Of a stretch of 53,639 nucleotides of DNA, positions 27,001 through 42,000 are shown piece after piece. The stretch covers positions 694,239-747,877 of the forward strand of contig NMRA01000113.1 in NCBI GenBank assembly GCA_002633005.1, in the 5' to 3' direction. The notes under the pieces were generated by a model. The model was not told the origin of the DNA and did not search any database. It saw nothing but the letters and a program-made list of their open reading frames with translations. The translations under genes were made by a program, and so were the position numbers. Each line of letters opens with the position of its first letter. The stretch's first letter is position 1. This DNA comes from Phoronis australis. Lineage: Eukaryota; Phoronida; Phoronidae.

Positions 27001-30000
27001 TTGACATTTTGTATTCTGGAAAACCCTATAAACTCCAATAAATTAGACTTATTTCTCTAACAGTACAGTAGACCTGTATTTGGAAAATTGTTTGAAAATA
27101 GACTCCTGCACTTACACTTTGGGGGCTTATTTTGTGTTATTTTCCTGTTTGTTGATCCAAAACCACCTTCTCTTTCTAACAGTTAACAATGGTGATGTGG
27201 TGTCACTGTTAATATTTGCAAATTTTAACTTTTACTTAATATTAGCTTTAGGCCAAATTAGACGTAATAAGTGGAGAGAGTGCAGCATGACAATGATGTT
27301 TTGATATTAATCAAATATCATCCTCAGTTACAATGGTAGACAGAAAACAAAATATCATAACAGAATGTTCACTTCACACCACAATGCATGTCAACTAAAG
27401 GCTCTCCCACAACTCCAGCTTATATGCTCCTATTCAGTGACCTGTCAATATGGACGGCCTATATGTGAATAGCCTCATGGATTAGAAGTTTGACACAGTT
27501 ATCGTCATGATCGAAAACCTTGACCTTTAAAACTTTTTGTAGAAAACATTCATGATGAAGTCATTTTCGGTTGCTGTTCCATACTGTATTTACACAGTGT
27601 CCCTAAATGACTGCCTGTTTTAAAAAAAATTATTTACAGGTCGGGTTTGATAAAAACGTTTAGTGTGTCAGGTTAGTTAAAAATATTGTTAGTGTGTCGG
27701 TTTTCTTTTTCTTTTAGCTCATGGTGTGGCTAAGTGTATGTGGTTCACTTTTTCTACTTTATTGTATAAAGTGTGATGGTTGACTTTCAGAAAGCTGAGC
27801 GGGAAGAGCATGCTTTGAGGGCAGTTAGTCCAAAGAAGTCCCGGCGTAAGAACGTCCCTGAAGAACGACAGGTATTATGGAAAACATACTGCCAGGCTCA
27901 ACACAGTGCTGCACTCTGTTGGAGCTGGTGGTGGCCTCTGTCTGGATCTTGTAGCCTTGTACTTATAATCAATAGTTACTAATATTGTGGCAGGTGGTGG
28001 GGAAGTCGGGACATTTTGTTTAAGTGGCGATCTTCGCTTAACAGCTTCTTTGTCTTGCCATTGTCTTTCGACTTTGGTGATCTGTTTTGTGGCCATGTTA
28101 GAAGAACGAAATGTGCAATTCTTTCTTGGGAATCCATCATTTTTATTTTCCAAGTTTTGTTCTGTATCATGTAAAAGGATTTGAGTGGCTTATTTATATT
28201 TATGGTGCCATTACTAACACCAACCATTAGCACCACCACCACTACCACCACCATCACCACCACCCCACACCATCATTGTCATTGACAAAGCGTCATCATG
28301 GGCACCATCATCATTTCCGTCACTAACCAATACATACTCATATGTTATCTGTTTGTTGCCAAAAGGTAAAACTGTAGCTGGGCTTTATTGTGCACCTGCA
28401 TATTTGTATGTGGGCACATTACGCCGTCATCCATGTCCGTCCGTCGTCCGCTGCTCTATCTCCGAAACCCTTTGATGTAATTTGTTCATGAAATTTTGCA
28501 TATTTGTTCCTTTCATAGATAGGACGGCATGAGTGAACTTCCGCATGGATTCGACTACCGGTATAACCCCCTAGTGGCAATTTTAGTTTTTTACGTTTAC
28601 CTTTGTCTTCAAAGGTCTTCAACGGATTTTCATAAAATGTGGCATATAAGCATCTAATAATGAGATGACGCTATCCTCTTGTTTTAGGGTGGATTTGAGG
28701 TATTCTGCACCATCTAGTAGCCATTTTTATTGTTTTCGAGTCTGTTTTTGGTCTCTGTCCCTCTATCAACCTAACAACTCTAAGGATGATTGTGAAAATT
28801 GGCATGTATGTTCCTACTAGTATGAAAAGTACAGCTGACAATGATTTTCTGACTACTTTGACTACTGTGTAGCAGTGTATTTATAAGAAATTGACAACAG
28901 ATGACAATGACTTTTGAACAGATCTGACTACCGGTGTATATCCTAGTGGCAATTTTAGGTTTTTACGTTTACCTCTGTATCTTCAAAGGTCAACGACTTT
29001 TCATAAAATTTGAAATACATCCATCTATTGGTGAGAGGACACTATCCTCCCGTTTTTGGATGGATTCGAGGTATTTTCAGGACCTAGTGGCAATTTTGCG
29101 GTTTTCGTGCCTGTTTTTTGGCATCCTTCCCTCTAACAACTAAACCATACTAAGGATAATTTTAAAAATTGACGTATTTGTTCTCAGTGTGAAGGGGACA
29201 GTTGATGATGACAATTTGACTACTGTGGCACCTCCTAGGGGCAGTTTTGTTTTGTTTTGCGCCCATAGCTATATCTCCTAGACACATTGCAGGATCTTGA
29301 TTAAATTTAGTAAGTGCATTCACTTGAAGATGACAACAGATAACGGCGACTTTCAGAAGGATTCAAGTAAGTTTGTGCCCCCTAGTAGCAATTTTATTTT
29401 TTTCGTTTTCCTTTGTTTCTCTGAAATTCCTAGACAGATTATAATGAAATTTGGTAAATAGCTTTCTATTAAAAATACAATGGGATGTCCCCATTTTCGG
29501 ATGGATTCGATATTTTTTGGGCCATCTAGTGGCTATTTTTATGATACAAATAAACAACCCTAAAAACACACCGTTTGCAGTGCATTTGTGGGCACATTTC
29601 AATGCTCCGTGTTGCTCTTGTATTTCAGTGTATTGGGAATATGGTTGTGTTACTGTGCGATTTTCTTTTTTTGAAAGCATGAATTTTGGTGGCATTACCA
29701 TTAGATAAGTGTATTCCCAATTCGACAGCCCCTCGGAAAAAAGATTTATGCCGCCATCGTATAACATATACCTTTTTGGTAGTTAATTGTCATTATACAG
29801 CTTTCACTGTCTAGTTGTGGGTTGGGTTCTGACCACTTAACCTAATCTCTTGTAGCCTATCTCTTCGGTCACTCAAACGGTTAGTATGAACTGATTTAAC
29901 ACGCATGCTGTTGGCATGCTTCACTAATTTAGTTTGCACTGGTTCCTAGTCAAGTAGCCTTCTTGTGTTTGATGTTGTAACTTTCTGATTTCTTTGTGTG

Positions 30001-33000
30001 ACCAATGGCTTGTCTTTGTATCGTCATCCATTTTTTGTGACCTTTGACCTCTGTAGATGTAGCCGCTGGAGAACATTTTTTATTTAAGCAGGCTCTATTT
30101 TACCCACCAGTGGTTTCCCATATTTTGTTGTGATTTAATGTGTGAGACTGAGTTGTGACTGTACGGTCAGTCTGTTGGGGATGTTAATGGTGTGGGCTGT
30201 GTTATAGTTTACCCTGCTGTTTATATCGGTTTTCACAGCTTTCACAGGATTCTGCACACGTTTTGTTCACCTCATAATTTGCTTATTTGTTATTCTGGAG
30301 ATTGTTTTCTGGTGTGAACACTGCTTGATGTGTTTGTATTGCAGCAGTTGTTTGTATCTGTTGTGAGTTATGTCTATGTGTCAACAATTGACATTATGGT
30401 TACAATTAGTGTGGATCTCACTTAATGTGATAGTGGAAAAAAACAAAATCATTTCCTTTTAAACCTGTGTAAGATAATGTGCAAGTTGTCATGATTTATC
30501 GCCTATTTCCAGATACATTAAGAATCTGTAAAAATGATCCTCGACCGGTTATATTCTAGTTTGTTTTCTTATTTGAGACGTTTGCATTACTGCAACTCAG
30601 CACCTTGGGTAAAATCAGCTGTTTATCTCACTTGTAGACTCTCAAAAAGGATGATTTCGAACTGCAGAGAACTGGGATCAATATCGGTTATTCAATTTGA
30701 ATGTCATTTTTGCTAGAGCGCGGCAATGGTGAAAGTAATTTCGTCAGAGATATAACTGTATTACAACAAAACAGTACATGTCATTCAACTTACTTAACTG
30801 GTGAGAAGACTATGAACTACTACTATGCAATGGTGTAGCTTGTGTGAATAACAACACATTCATGGTAACTTAATACATGACAGTCGTCACTTGGGAATCA
30901 TTCTAATTTCAGATAAGGTCTCATCTTTATGTATTAGTAAACTGGTCTATAAACAGACTACTTATTGCCCTGCCCTGCTCCACGTGGCATGGTCACCAGA
31001 AGTCCTGTCCACACACAGCCTACGCTAGAACAACTTGCACTAGTGCAACTTACCCCACTTATTAATGGAGTATCCACACATACACACACACGTACACACA
31101 CATCCAATAACTAGGGTAAGGCGGAAGTTGTTGCTCTGCGCATGACAATGCGAGTGCAGCGCGCAGACGAAAGCCCCGTAGAAAGTTGCACTAGTGCAAG
31201 TTGTTCTAGGGTGGGCTGTGTGTGGACGGTACTTTAATTTGTAACCCCAGCTGATAATTACTCCAGCCTTGGCCCAGGTTTGCTGCCACATGCAGGAATT
31301 AGAAGTGGCGCAAGTTACCCTAGACCAAGTTACCCTACCTCGATAAGGTGGAGTAAGTTGTCGCTAGTGGGGTAACTTGCAATAGTTTTAATAGGGTCCA
31401 CACAGCCTCCAAATCTAGCGACAACTTGTTCCAGGGGTAACTTGTTCTAGCGTAAGTCTGTGTGTGGACGGCACTTAATTAGAGTGGTTACCATCGTCAC
31501 CAAGTCCGAACCTACTCAATAGAATGTCCCGCTTATCGTCATAATTTACTTCGAATCTAAGGGTATGACACTGTATTTACTTTCACCGAGCTCTGTATCT
31601 TGGTTTAAAAAATGTGATAATAACCATTTTTGGAGCTTGAAACTGGTAAAAATTTTAGCCTTTGAAGACTCGCACCTTTTGTGCAGTATGGTGTTGGAGG
31701 GACTCGTGATGCCTTGAAGGAGATTTGGATTTACTTGGTAGTTGTTATTTCACGATTATTTAGAAACAAACGTGACATCAGAATGCGTTCAACATATTAT
31801 TAAATTGACTTAAAAGGCCTTTGTGCTCGTGTATGTGATAGTGGCGCAGTGGCAAATTAGTGGTTTGGAACAGGAAGATCTTGGGTTGTAATCACGATGA
31901 AATCTGCATTAATTTACAAAAAAATAAAAGAATTAAAGTGGCATTACTGCAGCAGCAGTCAATGTGAGTAAATGAGCAATCAGTATGAAAAATTATTGAC
32001 TCCAAAATATTGTCCTCTGCTCCACTTATAACAGTTACTCCATAACCTGTCCAAATCATGTAATAGCTTTCTTTTTGCCCTGAGTATCAGGTGTAAGGTT
32101 TTGTTGAAAGTTAGGGCCATAGTACTGTAGTTTGGTTTGACATGAAGAGTGACTGTGATATATCTAAACCTATACTACATGACTGTGCTTAACTAAACCT
32201 ATACGTCGTCACTGTATTTAATTACTACTACACTACATGACTGTATTCTGGCCTCCTTTTCAGATGCTGATTGATGACAGGACCCCTTCCGCCTCGTACA
32301 ATACAATAGAACAGCTGGATGAGCCAACAGCTGAGGTGGATGGAGAGGACGGCGCTGATGATAAGACTGGCGAGCGCTCAGTCATTATGTCCATTCTTAT
32401 GTTCACTATCAACCAGAGTTACTTGGTCACTTTGATATTTATGATGGTGAGTAAAGTGTGACGGGGCGTCTGTAGTCATATAACTTATGTTGTGTGTTAT
32501 TGTACACCTTGTACCTTATAATGGGTATGGCAGTCGTGACGCACATTCAAAATCCAGACCAACTCAATACTGGGACACTAACTTACACCTCTCTGTGCAA
32601 GCCTTGTATACTGAATGTACTGTCTCATACACATTTCTGTGTAATCCTTGTATACTTGTGTACTATCTCACACCTGTCTGTAAGCCTTGTATACTGGTGT
32701 ACTCTCTCCAATATTTCTCTGTTAAGTCTTGTAAACTGGTGTACGGTCTCTCACACCTCTCTGTGTTGACGTTGTATACCGCTTTACTTTCCCTCGCACC
32801 TCTCTGTGTAAGCCTTGTACACTAGGTGTACTATCTCTCACACCTCTGTGTGTAATCCTTGTATACTCTGGTGTACCATCTCCCACAACTCTCTGTGTAA
32901 TTCTTGTATACTCTGGTGTACCATCTCTCACACCTCTCTGTGTAATCCTTGTATACTCTGGTGTACCATCTCCCACAACTCTCTGTGTAATTCTTGTATA

Positions 33001-36000
33001 CTGCTGCAATGTCACTAACATCTCTTCATAAGCCTTGTATACTGGTGTAATGTCTCACACCTCTCTGTGTATGCCTTGCATACTTCTGACAAGTTGAGAT
33101 GGCTGAAGCTTAAACACATGCATAGCGTGGATGTGCCTGGTAATTAACGTTCTTTATCATTATTGCTGTTCTGTTATTATAAAAAATAATAATTGCAGGC
33201 GATCTGATACACGTTGTATCAGACGTGCGCAGGCCGCTCATGTGGGCCCATTGCACTGATCACCTGGAACCATTTTATGCTTTATTAATATATACTAGTT
33301 ATAAACTGTAGTTGTGTCTTGTTGCAGGCCTGGAGTATAGTTTACCACAGTTGGCTGTCGTTCGTCTTGCTCCTGGCTGCCTGTATCATATGGATGATCC
33401 CTAATGCAGGTAGGGCCTGCCTCGTCTGTTCACCTGTCATAGTGCTGTATGCCGAGGCATTGGTTATCATACAGTATGTATATGGTTTCAAGTTGACAGC
33501 AGATGAACTGAGCGAGAGTGTCCTGTTGACAGAGATTGGGCTGCAGAAGACTAAAGTAGCCTTTGTTCCTCTACTGGTGAAGGTAACTTACCTGCATTCA
33601 TTGCTAGATCAAAGGCCTGGTGAAACTTCTGTAATGTGTTACTTAAAAGTTTATGTTATCGTTTGTTTTTAAGGCACTTTTAGTCAATTTGGCATACCGT
33701 ATTCGCCGTAATAACCGCCTATTCCCCTATAAGCGCCCCCCACGTGTTTTCAGACTTTGCTAAAATAAGCACCCAGTCCATGAACCTGTACGTGTGAAAA
33801 ATGCCTTACCTGCAGTCCTAAAATTCTACAGTAACGTCTTCAATTTATTAATAATATCCGACAGTCCTGAAAAAATCATTGTGCGCAGAATTTGTAGACA
33901 ACGAGCCTCGCCGCTTTGTCGGTATTTAGCCGTGACTATGCACTTCAAACTTCCGCCATGCCTCAGAACGAACACAAAAGTTCTGCTGATATTGCGAGGA
34001 CCACTGGTCTGGCCTTTCACAACAGAAGTAGTGTACTTGCCTACAGGATTGCTTTGTAGATATTTCCTGCTTTCAACAGGAATCCAAATTCCTTTGTAGG
34101 CCTACACGTGAAAACCGCGAATCGAAGACTAATAAAAAGCTTGGCCAGTGTTAAAAGCACGTGGCCAGGAAGCGCGCGCTACATACACGAACCTGTCATC
34201 AAAGGCATTAGTCGGGAACTATCCATTCATGAAACGGGTAGCATAGCATCGGCAAGAAATGAATATTGGCACTAATTTCCGACAGTTTCTCATACTATGA
34301 AAAATGTTTGCGTTATTTTTAAGATGAATTGTTTGATTAACCATAATTGGTGTTTTTAGGCCAAATGTCCAATAAAATACCACTGACAGTGAAAGCTTAC
34401 ACACCCTTACACCGAAAAATAACTGTCAGATAGTCACGTACGCATCCAGCCCCACGGCGACTAATATGGCTTTACGGAGACAAATGACGAACGTTTTAAG
34501 TTTAGCATATGAGACCAGCAAAAGTGCTGAATGAAACACGTTATGGTTTAGGCCTACTGCTTGTGCAAATTTCTTTAGATACAATGCACATCTAGCTCGT
34601 TAGATGCGTGGCTTTTGCCAAAAGACGGTCTCTGCTCTGGCAAATGAACTCTGGTGACACGCACGCGCTCGCTTATTCACAAACGCAGACAACTTCAAAA
34701 AAAATGTCACGTGACAACAACATGTGTGTTTGTCCATTTTTCTCACGTTGCCGATCATACATGTAGATGGCACGATGTAGCACAGATTTGCACTTAAACC
34801 TGCCGTGATTCTGACTCCACGGGAAATTAAAAATCTTAGGGACCCTACTTGGAAAACTTAAGGAGGATTTCAGGTAATTTGTTTGAGTCGAAACTGTATT
34901 TTTATTCAAGCCATATCGACGATTGTGAGGCAGGCAGTCGGCGAGTTTTCGCCCTGGGCTTTCAGCACACTTTTCTGTAAAATGATCGTAATTTAGTAGC
35001 AAAGTTTGATAGCAATGCACCTCGGTTTTTTAGAAAGTCTTTCATAGATTACAGATACATCACAGAGCATAAATTTGATGAATCTTAGCTTCCGATTTCA
35101 CCCACTTCGGAGACCGGGTTTCAACGGCCTTGGGTTATAATAAGCGCCCCCCCCCCCTGAAACGAACCTTTCTAAGCGCCCTGGCGGTTATTACGGCGAA
35201 TACGGTAGGTTTCTTTCAACAACAGCATAGTATTGTAAACTTTTCTTTGCAGCCCACACCCATCGTTACTTTTTCTTGTCTGTCAATTTTCTTGAATGGC
35301 ACTAGGTTGTCATAGGGTTATATGGTGGGGATGCACCGCTGCCAGTTGGTTTCAGATGATTTGAGTATCGTGGCACTCTATCGGCTGTTTTAGAGATCTG
35401 AGAAATTCCTTGTGTTTCAAGTTTTGGCGAAGTTACTTAATAAATTTTACCAAAACTTTAGTCAGAGGTATGTGGCTGGCACCAATTGATTTTTGAATGG
35501 ATTCGACTGCCGTGGCTCCCTTGTTGGACATTTCAGTTTTCGGTAAAAAATTTCTTGTCCATCAATTTTATTCCTTCCAAGAATTATCAAGTGCACGGAA
35601 CGACTTTTGTAGAAATTTGACTCAGAAGTTTATAGTTGGTGAGAATCAGTCATCATTAGTTGCTTATTAGAAGAAGTTGAATACCCTCAGGCTGGCATCC
35701 CTGTTTGGCCATTCTAGATTTGGACATAAGTTTTCTTGTTCGCCGATAGTTGTCATAACGGCTTGGTAGATTATAGTGAAATTTGATGCAAGGGATTATG
35801 ACTGCATCAGCACCTGGTGATTTTGGTGTGGATTTGACTACCTTGTCTTACCCTGTTGGCCGTTTTATTTCTTGTCAGGATTTTCATGTAATTTTGACAC
35901 AAATGTATATGATAGGTATATGCGGTCACAAGATAATTTTCAGACAGATTCGATTGCTATATCTCCTTCTTTTAAAATTGATTGTTCATTATTATAGGAG

Positions 36001-39000
36001 AAAGCAACCATTCTTGAAAACGGATAATACAGGTCCCTGGTTAACTGGGAAAGATATTTGGTTGAGTTGATTTCTGTTCCCCTAGCATCATGTAGTTACT
36101 ATACTTTCAACAATAGAAAAGGGCGTAAATGGCCCAGCAAAAGGATGGTATCTTGGTTCTGCATTCGCTGATATTGAGTTACCTTAGTGTCTGACTTGCT
36201 TTTCAGTTCATCCTGCATTGGTCATTTATGTTAGCTGAATGGATGTGAATACAGAACCAATTATCCAGGCAGTTAATGTTATTTTATATTTTTTCATGGT
36301 TAGTAAATACACTCCTAAAGAAGAGTCCTTGAACACAGAAAAATATCTCTCTCAGGTAATCAGGGATCTAAATCTTTAGTTAAGGAAACATACATCAACA
36401 ACTGTTGCTTTCGCCTAATCAATGCTCATGTAGAGGTCAAAACCCAGGATATTCACTGTGACCAAAGTGTAGTCCAGTAAAGCTTGAAGAGTTAATTTAC
36501 CTTATGAAAGGACTTCAGTTTTCCTTAACAGAGACAGAGATAATTTCCAAGCAAATACAACACTTGACATTTGCTTAAAAATGTGTATCCCGAGATCTTA
36601 TGGTATTTGTACATATGAGTGCCTGAGGTATTTTGGTATTATGTATACAATGTTTAAGTATGAAGTTGGCCTTTTTATTTAACACATTTAGGTACGAAGT
36701 CACCATGTTCATTTGGCGTTATTTAGATATGAAGTTGACCGATTTGTTTGACATATTTCAGATGATGATGTTCACTGGTATGTTTTGGCTGACATTGTAT
36801 CAACTTACACGGTCGCGACATAGGAATCAACAGATGTCTTTCATGGTCCATAGAAGGGGCAGTCGTAAGTGGAAGAATGGCTGACACTGCATGCTTGTAA
36901 ACTGTTGTATGACTGGCGTTTAAAAAAGCATATTGTTGTGCCCAATAATTGAGCTTGCAAAATCTGTACTTGAGATTATAGAATCATGTACTTGAATGTA
37001 AACTAGTTATTTTGATTTTGAGCATATTTCAGCCCATGCTCCTGAATTGTAAGTAATGTGTTATTTTCAAAAAAAATATTTTGGCTCAGAAGTTTTGCAT
37101 AAAGGTGCATGGACCCAAGTGCAATAATGTTAATGAGGTATGTGACCAGGATCTGGCATCGACCCCGCTGTCTTCCAAAACTGCTTGAAGGATATTCATG
37201 AAATTTAGTAGACATGTCTCTGCCAGTGAGAAGATGTGCCTTGCAATTTTTGGACGGTTGATGCCACCCAGTGACAATTTTTAAATTTTTAAATATCTAT
37301 CAACTCATTTGCTGGATCTTTGTGAAATTTGGCGGATGTTTTTCTCCAAAGAGGCAACACTACCCATAAATTTATGAGTTAAGCTGATACTCCTGTGCCT
37401 CCTAGTGGCAATTTATTATCGTGGTCTTCAATTTTTGGCAACCGGTTTTCTATCTCCTAAACTGTTTAAAAGTTATAGTTAAATTTACGGAATTTACTTG
37501 TATTCACAAGAGTGTGGCTGACGTTGATTTTCGGACAGATATGAATACCATAATGCTGAGTGTTAGTTGTAGTTTTCTTTGCAAATAGCAAATGAGTTTC
37601 TGTTAAGCTGAGCATGACTGCTGCAGTGCCTCCTTGTGAGAATTTTATTTTTTGCGACAATCTCGATATCTAACAGGATTGACTTTTGCACACTGGTGAG
37701 GTTTTTAGTTTGTTAGCATGATCAAAAAATATTAACGGTATTTAACATTCAGTAGGCTAGGTGTGTTGTGTGTTGTATTAACATGACATGCCACTATTAT
37801 TGTGCATTGTGTTTCTTGTTGGTTTAGGCTTAACTCATGACCATGGCGAAGGTTTTGACAGCAAGGAGGTGCGCATGGCAGGTAGGTGTCTACTAACACT
37901 CTTTCTTTTGTATTCCATGCTGTCTTGGAAAGTAAACAAAACTCAAACGGGATTTTAAAATCAAAGTACATAACAAAATCTTCCAAAACTTTAAACCATT
38001 CCTCCTGGTTCCATTTTCTCTCGCACCGACTCATTGAAATTTAGAAATTACACTCATGGTATACTGAAGTATGTAATAAAAGACTCTAAGCTTATGTATT
38101 ATGAATAGCAGTTTAACGAGCATAAAACTGACATACGCCAAACTTGACAAGTCCTCAAAAAACATAATTTCTAATTCTTCCTCCATCTGTTCTCCCTCAC
38201 TTTATTACCTGTATGCAATAATCATTTTTAAAATCCAGGGCTGCCAACTGTTACGGATTTATCCGTAATTTACGATGTTTTAGAGCCTAAAAAATCACTA
38301 CGTGCAGATTTTCAAATGTCATGAATTTTGAGCATATATTTCTCTCCAAAAAATCAGACAAAAGTTAAATTTATCTTTATAAAATCATCATTGTTTTGAA
38401 GCGGCATATCAGTGAAAATAGAGGCAGAAAGTGACGGAAAATGTCGAGAACGCAAGATCTGACCAATAAGATGTATCCTGCATAATTATGAAATTTCCCT
38501 TTTATGATTGGTCAGTTGCAATTTTTTTGTGAACGACTGACCAATGAAAAATGTGCTTACTTGGTTTTGCATTGTGGGATATCGTTTGCTTTGGAAATTG
38601 TGTTAAGATGTCTGGAGCGAAATTTTGGAGACGAGTATACCGATTGTTTAGATTACATTTAGAAAACGGGAATGTAGTTAACCACGTTTAATCACGCCAT
38701 CTTCAACATTGAGCACCCTGATGCCAATAACACCTTTATGGATCAGGAATTACGAGATATTGGGATTTGTAGAGGTGTTGTAGTGTGGGAAGAAATCAAT
38801 CATGCTGACAGCAAACGCCGGATAAACTCTTGATGTGAGGAACTGAGTTATTACATAATGGTGCTTTTTTAATTCAACACGGTTTAAAATTGAAAATTGT
38901 TGTTTTGGCGTGTATAAATCCATCTCACGATTAAAATCTTAACTTTGTGAAAATGTTGGAAATCGGACAATTTGTCACTTGACATGAAGGTTACAGATTA

Positions 39001-42000
39001 TGTTTTTAGTAGGTTGGCAGCCCTGAAAATTACTTTCATGGTTAAACTGTGTCTATTTTTAAATTCAAAATCGTTGGTGATGTATTAAGAATAATCATTA
39101 TGAAAAATCTTTAAAAAAATCGAAATCCACTACACACTACGATGGCATAACGCGTTGATTTATTAAAAACATCTTTTAATGCAAACTGTTTTCCCCCATT
39201 GTCTTTAATCACTGCTGTTTTTCCACTTGATAAGATTATTACTATTCATAAATGAAGTGACACGGACAATAATAACTTCCTTGTTAACTACAGGTCTGCT
39301 TGCAATTTCTTTCAACAACCCAATGTAAAAATACCCACCTTCAGAAAAGTTGTCAGAATTCCTTAATGTTTAAAATACCCCATTTAATTAACAATCGTAT
39401 CCTGCAAAATATTATAACAAAAAAATTGTCACACACAGCTTACACTTATGTATCAGAGTTCCGTGCTCTTGTACATCCTTGGTTACAGAATGTAAAACCA
39501 TAAAGAATGAATCAAGGGAACAACTGACGCTTGTCATTTTGAATGTGCTGAATACGACTCCAGGAGACTGAAAATAAGAGTTTTTTGGAAAGTTGTGTCA
39601 TGTCACTTCTCTTCATTGTTAAGACATGATTGATGTTACTTACAGGCTTAATGGTTCAGAAGTTTCTCAGCAAGTACTGGATATTTGTGTGCGCTGCCTT
39701 GTTTCTTTTCATGGCTGTACAGGAGGCGGTGCTGTACAGAATAATCTACATGGTGCTTTTTTTGTTCTTTGTCCAAATATTTCAGGTAAGCGGAACTCAT
39801 CTTTATTTCAAATAGGTAAACAGCAGAGTCATGTTTTTAGTTGCTTTTGTTCTTGGGATTCAGTTGGTTATTTACAGTGATTTTATTTGGCTAAAAATTA
39901 TTGCAACACTCTGTTGCCACTGTACCCTATTGCTACATTTTGCACCTCACTTAATAACGGGGTATTGTGCTTACGTCACTTAATAACAGGGGGTATTGTG
40001 CTTACGTCTATAGACCTTGTTTCAAAAGTGTTTATGTTTCAGCCATGCCTGTTCACCTGACGTTCTCATTCTCATTACTTTTAGTTCTCCTACCGTTTCT
40101 GGCGGTTCATCCTTTACGGCTTTTGGTGGTTCGTCATAGTCTACTCCATGATTGTCCTCCTTCTCATCTACACCTATCAGTTTGAAACGTTTCAACAATT
40201 TTGGAACAGAACCAACCTCAATGAAACCTCGTATGTATCATCCTCCTTCCCAACATTCTTTCTCAACTTACTTCTCTCCCTTCATTTTTAAAGTTGCATT
40301 AAATTTATTTGCCTTTTGTAAAAATAAACTTGCTGTTATTTTAGCCAACTTAAACTGTTGTAAGACTAAACTCAACTTGACTTGAAAAATCTTCCCTTGA
40401 AATGATTACGTCCACTTGCCCGTGTTTTCCTGACACAAGCCCAGTATGTATGAGGGGTGCAGTGGTGGTGAGTGCACCCTTCGTAAGGCAATTGAGATCT
40501 GCCAAGAATCTTAGTCTTACTGATCACTCTTATGTAATTTGGATGACTGAGACAGAATCGGTGGTGGTTGAAGAGAAGGGACAAAGATCCATTAATCACC
40601 ACTATAAATTAAATGTTAAGGGTGCAATAAACCATGTTCTGATGTGATTTACAGTATAAAAGACATAGGTCTGGAGATGTATGACCCCCAGCAGCTGGCT
40701 CTTAAACTGCTCACCCCAACTGTCTTCTTGATAATTGTCATTATTCAGCTACATATTGTACACCAACCGTTCCTCAAGATAAGTGACATCGACAGATACA
40801 AGTGAGTACCATTTCTTGAAACCAATGTTTATTACAATGTAAAGTTGCATGATTGAAAGTTGAAGTATTGAATAAAGGAACGTCAGCCGTGTCCACTTTT
40901 CCTTCTGTTGTTAGGTTTTCATGACAGCGGTCTAATAATAGTATTTATAACATCCAATGTGTCACGTGGTGGTATCTTAGTGCTTTATGTGTGTGCTGCA
41001 TAATGCCTGGAGGGGGGAGGGGTATAATTATTGTTACAAAGAACAAAAAAAAATTCCTGAATGTTAACTGAAGTGGGTGTATAATGGTCTTCAGATGATG
41101 GTGTTTAAATAAACGACACTGAAACATGTGAAGCCGTTTTAAACCGTTGCTGTTTTTATTAATTGTCATTTAAAAGTGAACATTTTGAAAGTCCAGGGTT
41201 AGTGTGTAGCTGAATATGGGATTTAACCCAAACCAGGGCAGTGATATATTTTCATTTCAAAATATTCTCTGGCCTTTGTTTTGGAAAATTTAATTTAGTT
41301 TCCGTTGGTTAGACTGTATTTTGGTTATTTCCAGAGGTACAGAGCAGCGTGTACAGCAGACTGGTAGTTCATCTGAGGAAGAACGGGAAACCTCGTTAAC
41401 AGAGGAGGTTAAAAGTACGTACTGGTAGATGTATAATTGACAAGTGCTTGTTGGTATATCTAAAGATGCCGTGGTCACACATCAATCGATGGGGTACCCT
41501 ATGTACTGTGTGTCTGAATTAGGCCTTTTACTTTCATAAAATTGGTCTCATAGTATTCCTTACCATAATAAGATTCCATTTCCATTAATATTCAATATGA
41601 CACAGGTGCACACAAGATTCCTTTTTTCTCCCAATTCAAGTCACTTTCAATGTGTACATGTGGCATTTTCAAATTTGTAATAATAAATTTTATGGTTGGC
41701 CAACCCCATTAAACTGAAGTATTTTCTTGAGTTGTTGGTGGTTTTGATGTTCTTTTTGATAATAGAAATGGAATCTTATGACAGTAGCGAGTATAATGTC
41801 AGACCAATTTTATGAGAGTAAAATTCAGGTTTTTTTTTAGCCAGCTAAACAAGGTGAAATGAGGCGTTAAACAAATTTACTGAACCTTTAGATTTTCGTA
41901 ATTAAAAGTCCCCGTTTTAGTATCACACATTGGAGTATTTTTATCTTCTATTTTCGTCATATATGTGTCTTTGCTAATCTATATTTCAGAAAGCAAATTC

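Noticed and set aside
32494-33021. Several 67-112-codon frames on both strands after exon 8
   Set aside because: They follow the 45-bp minisatellite, whose period is divisible by three, and not a coding gene.
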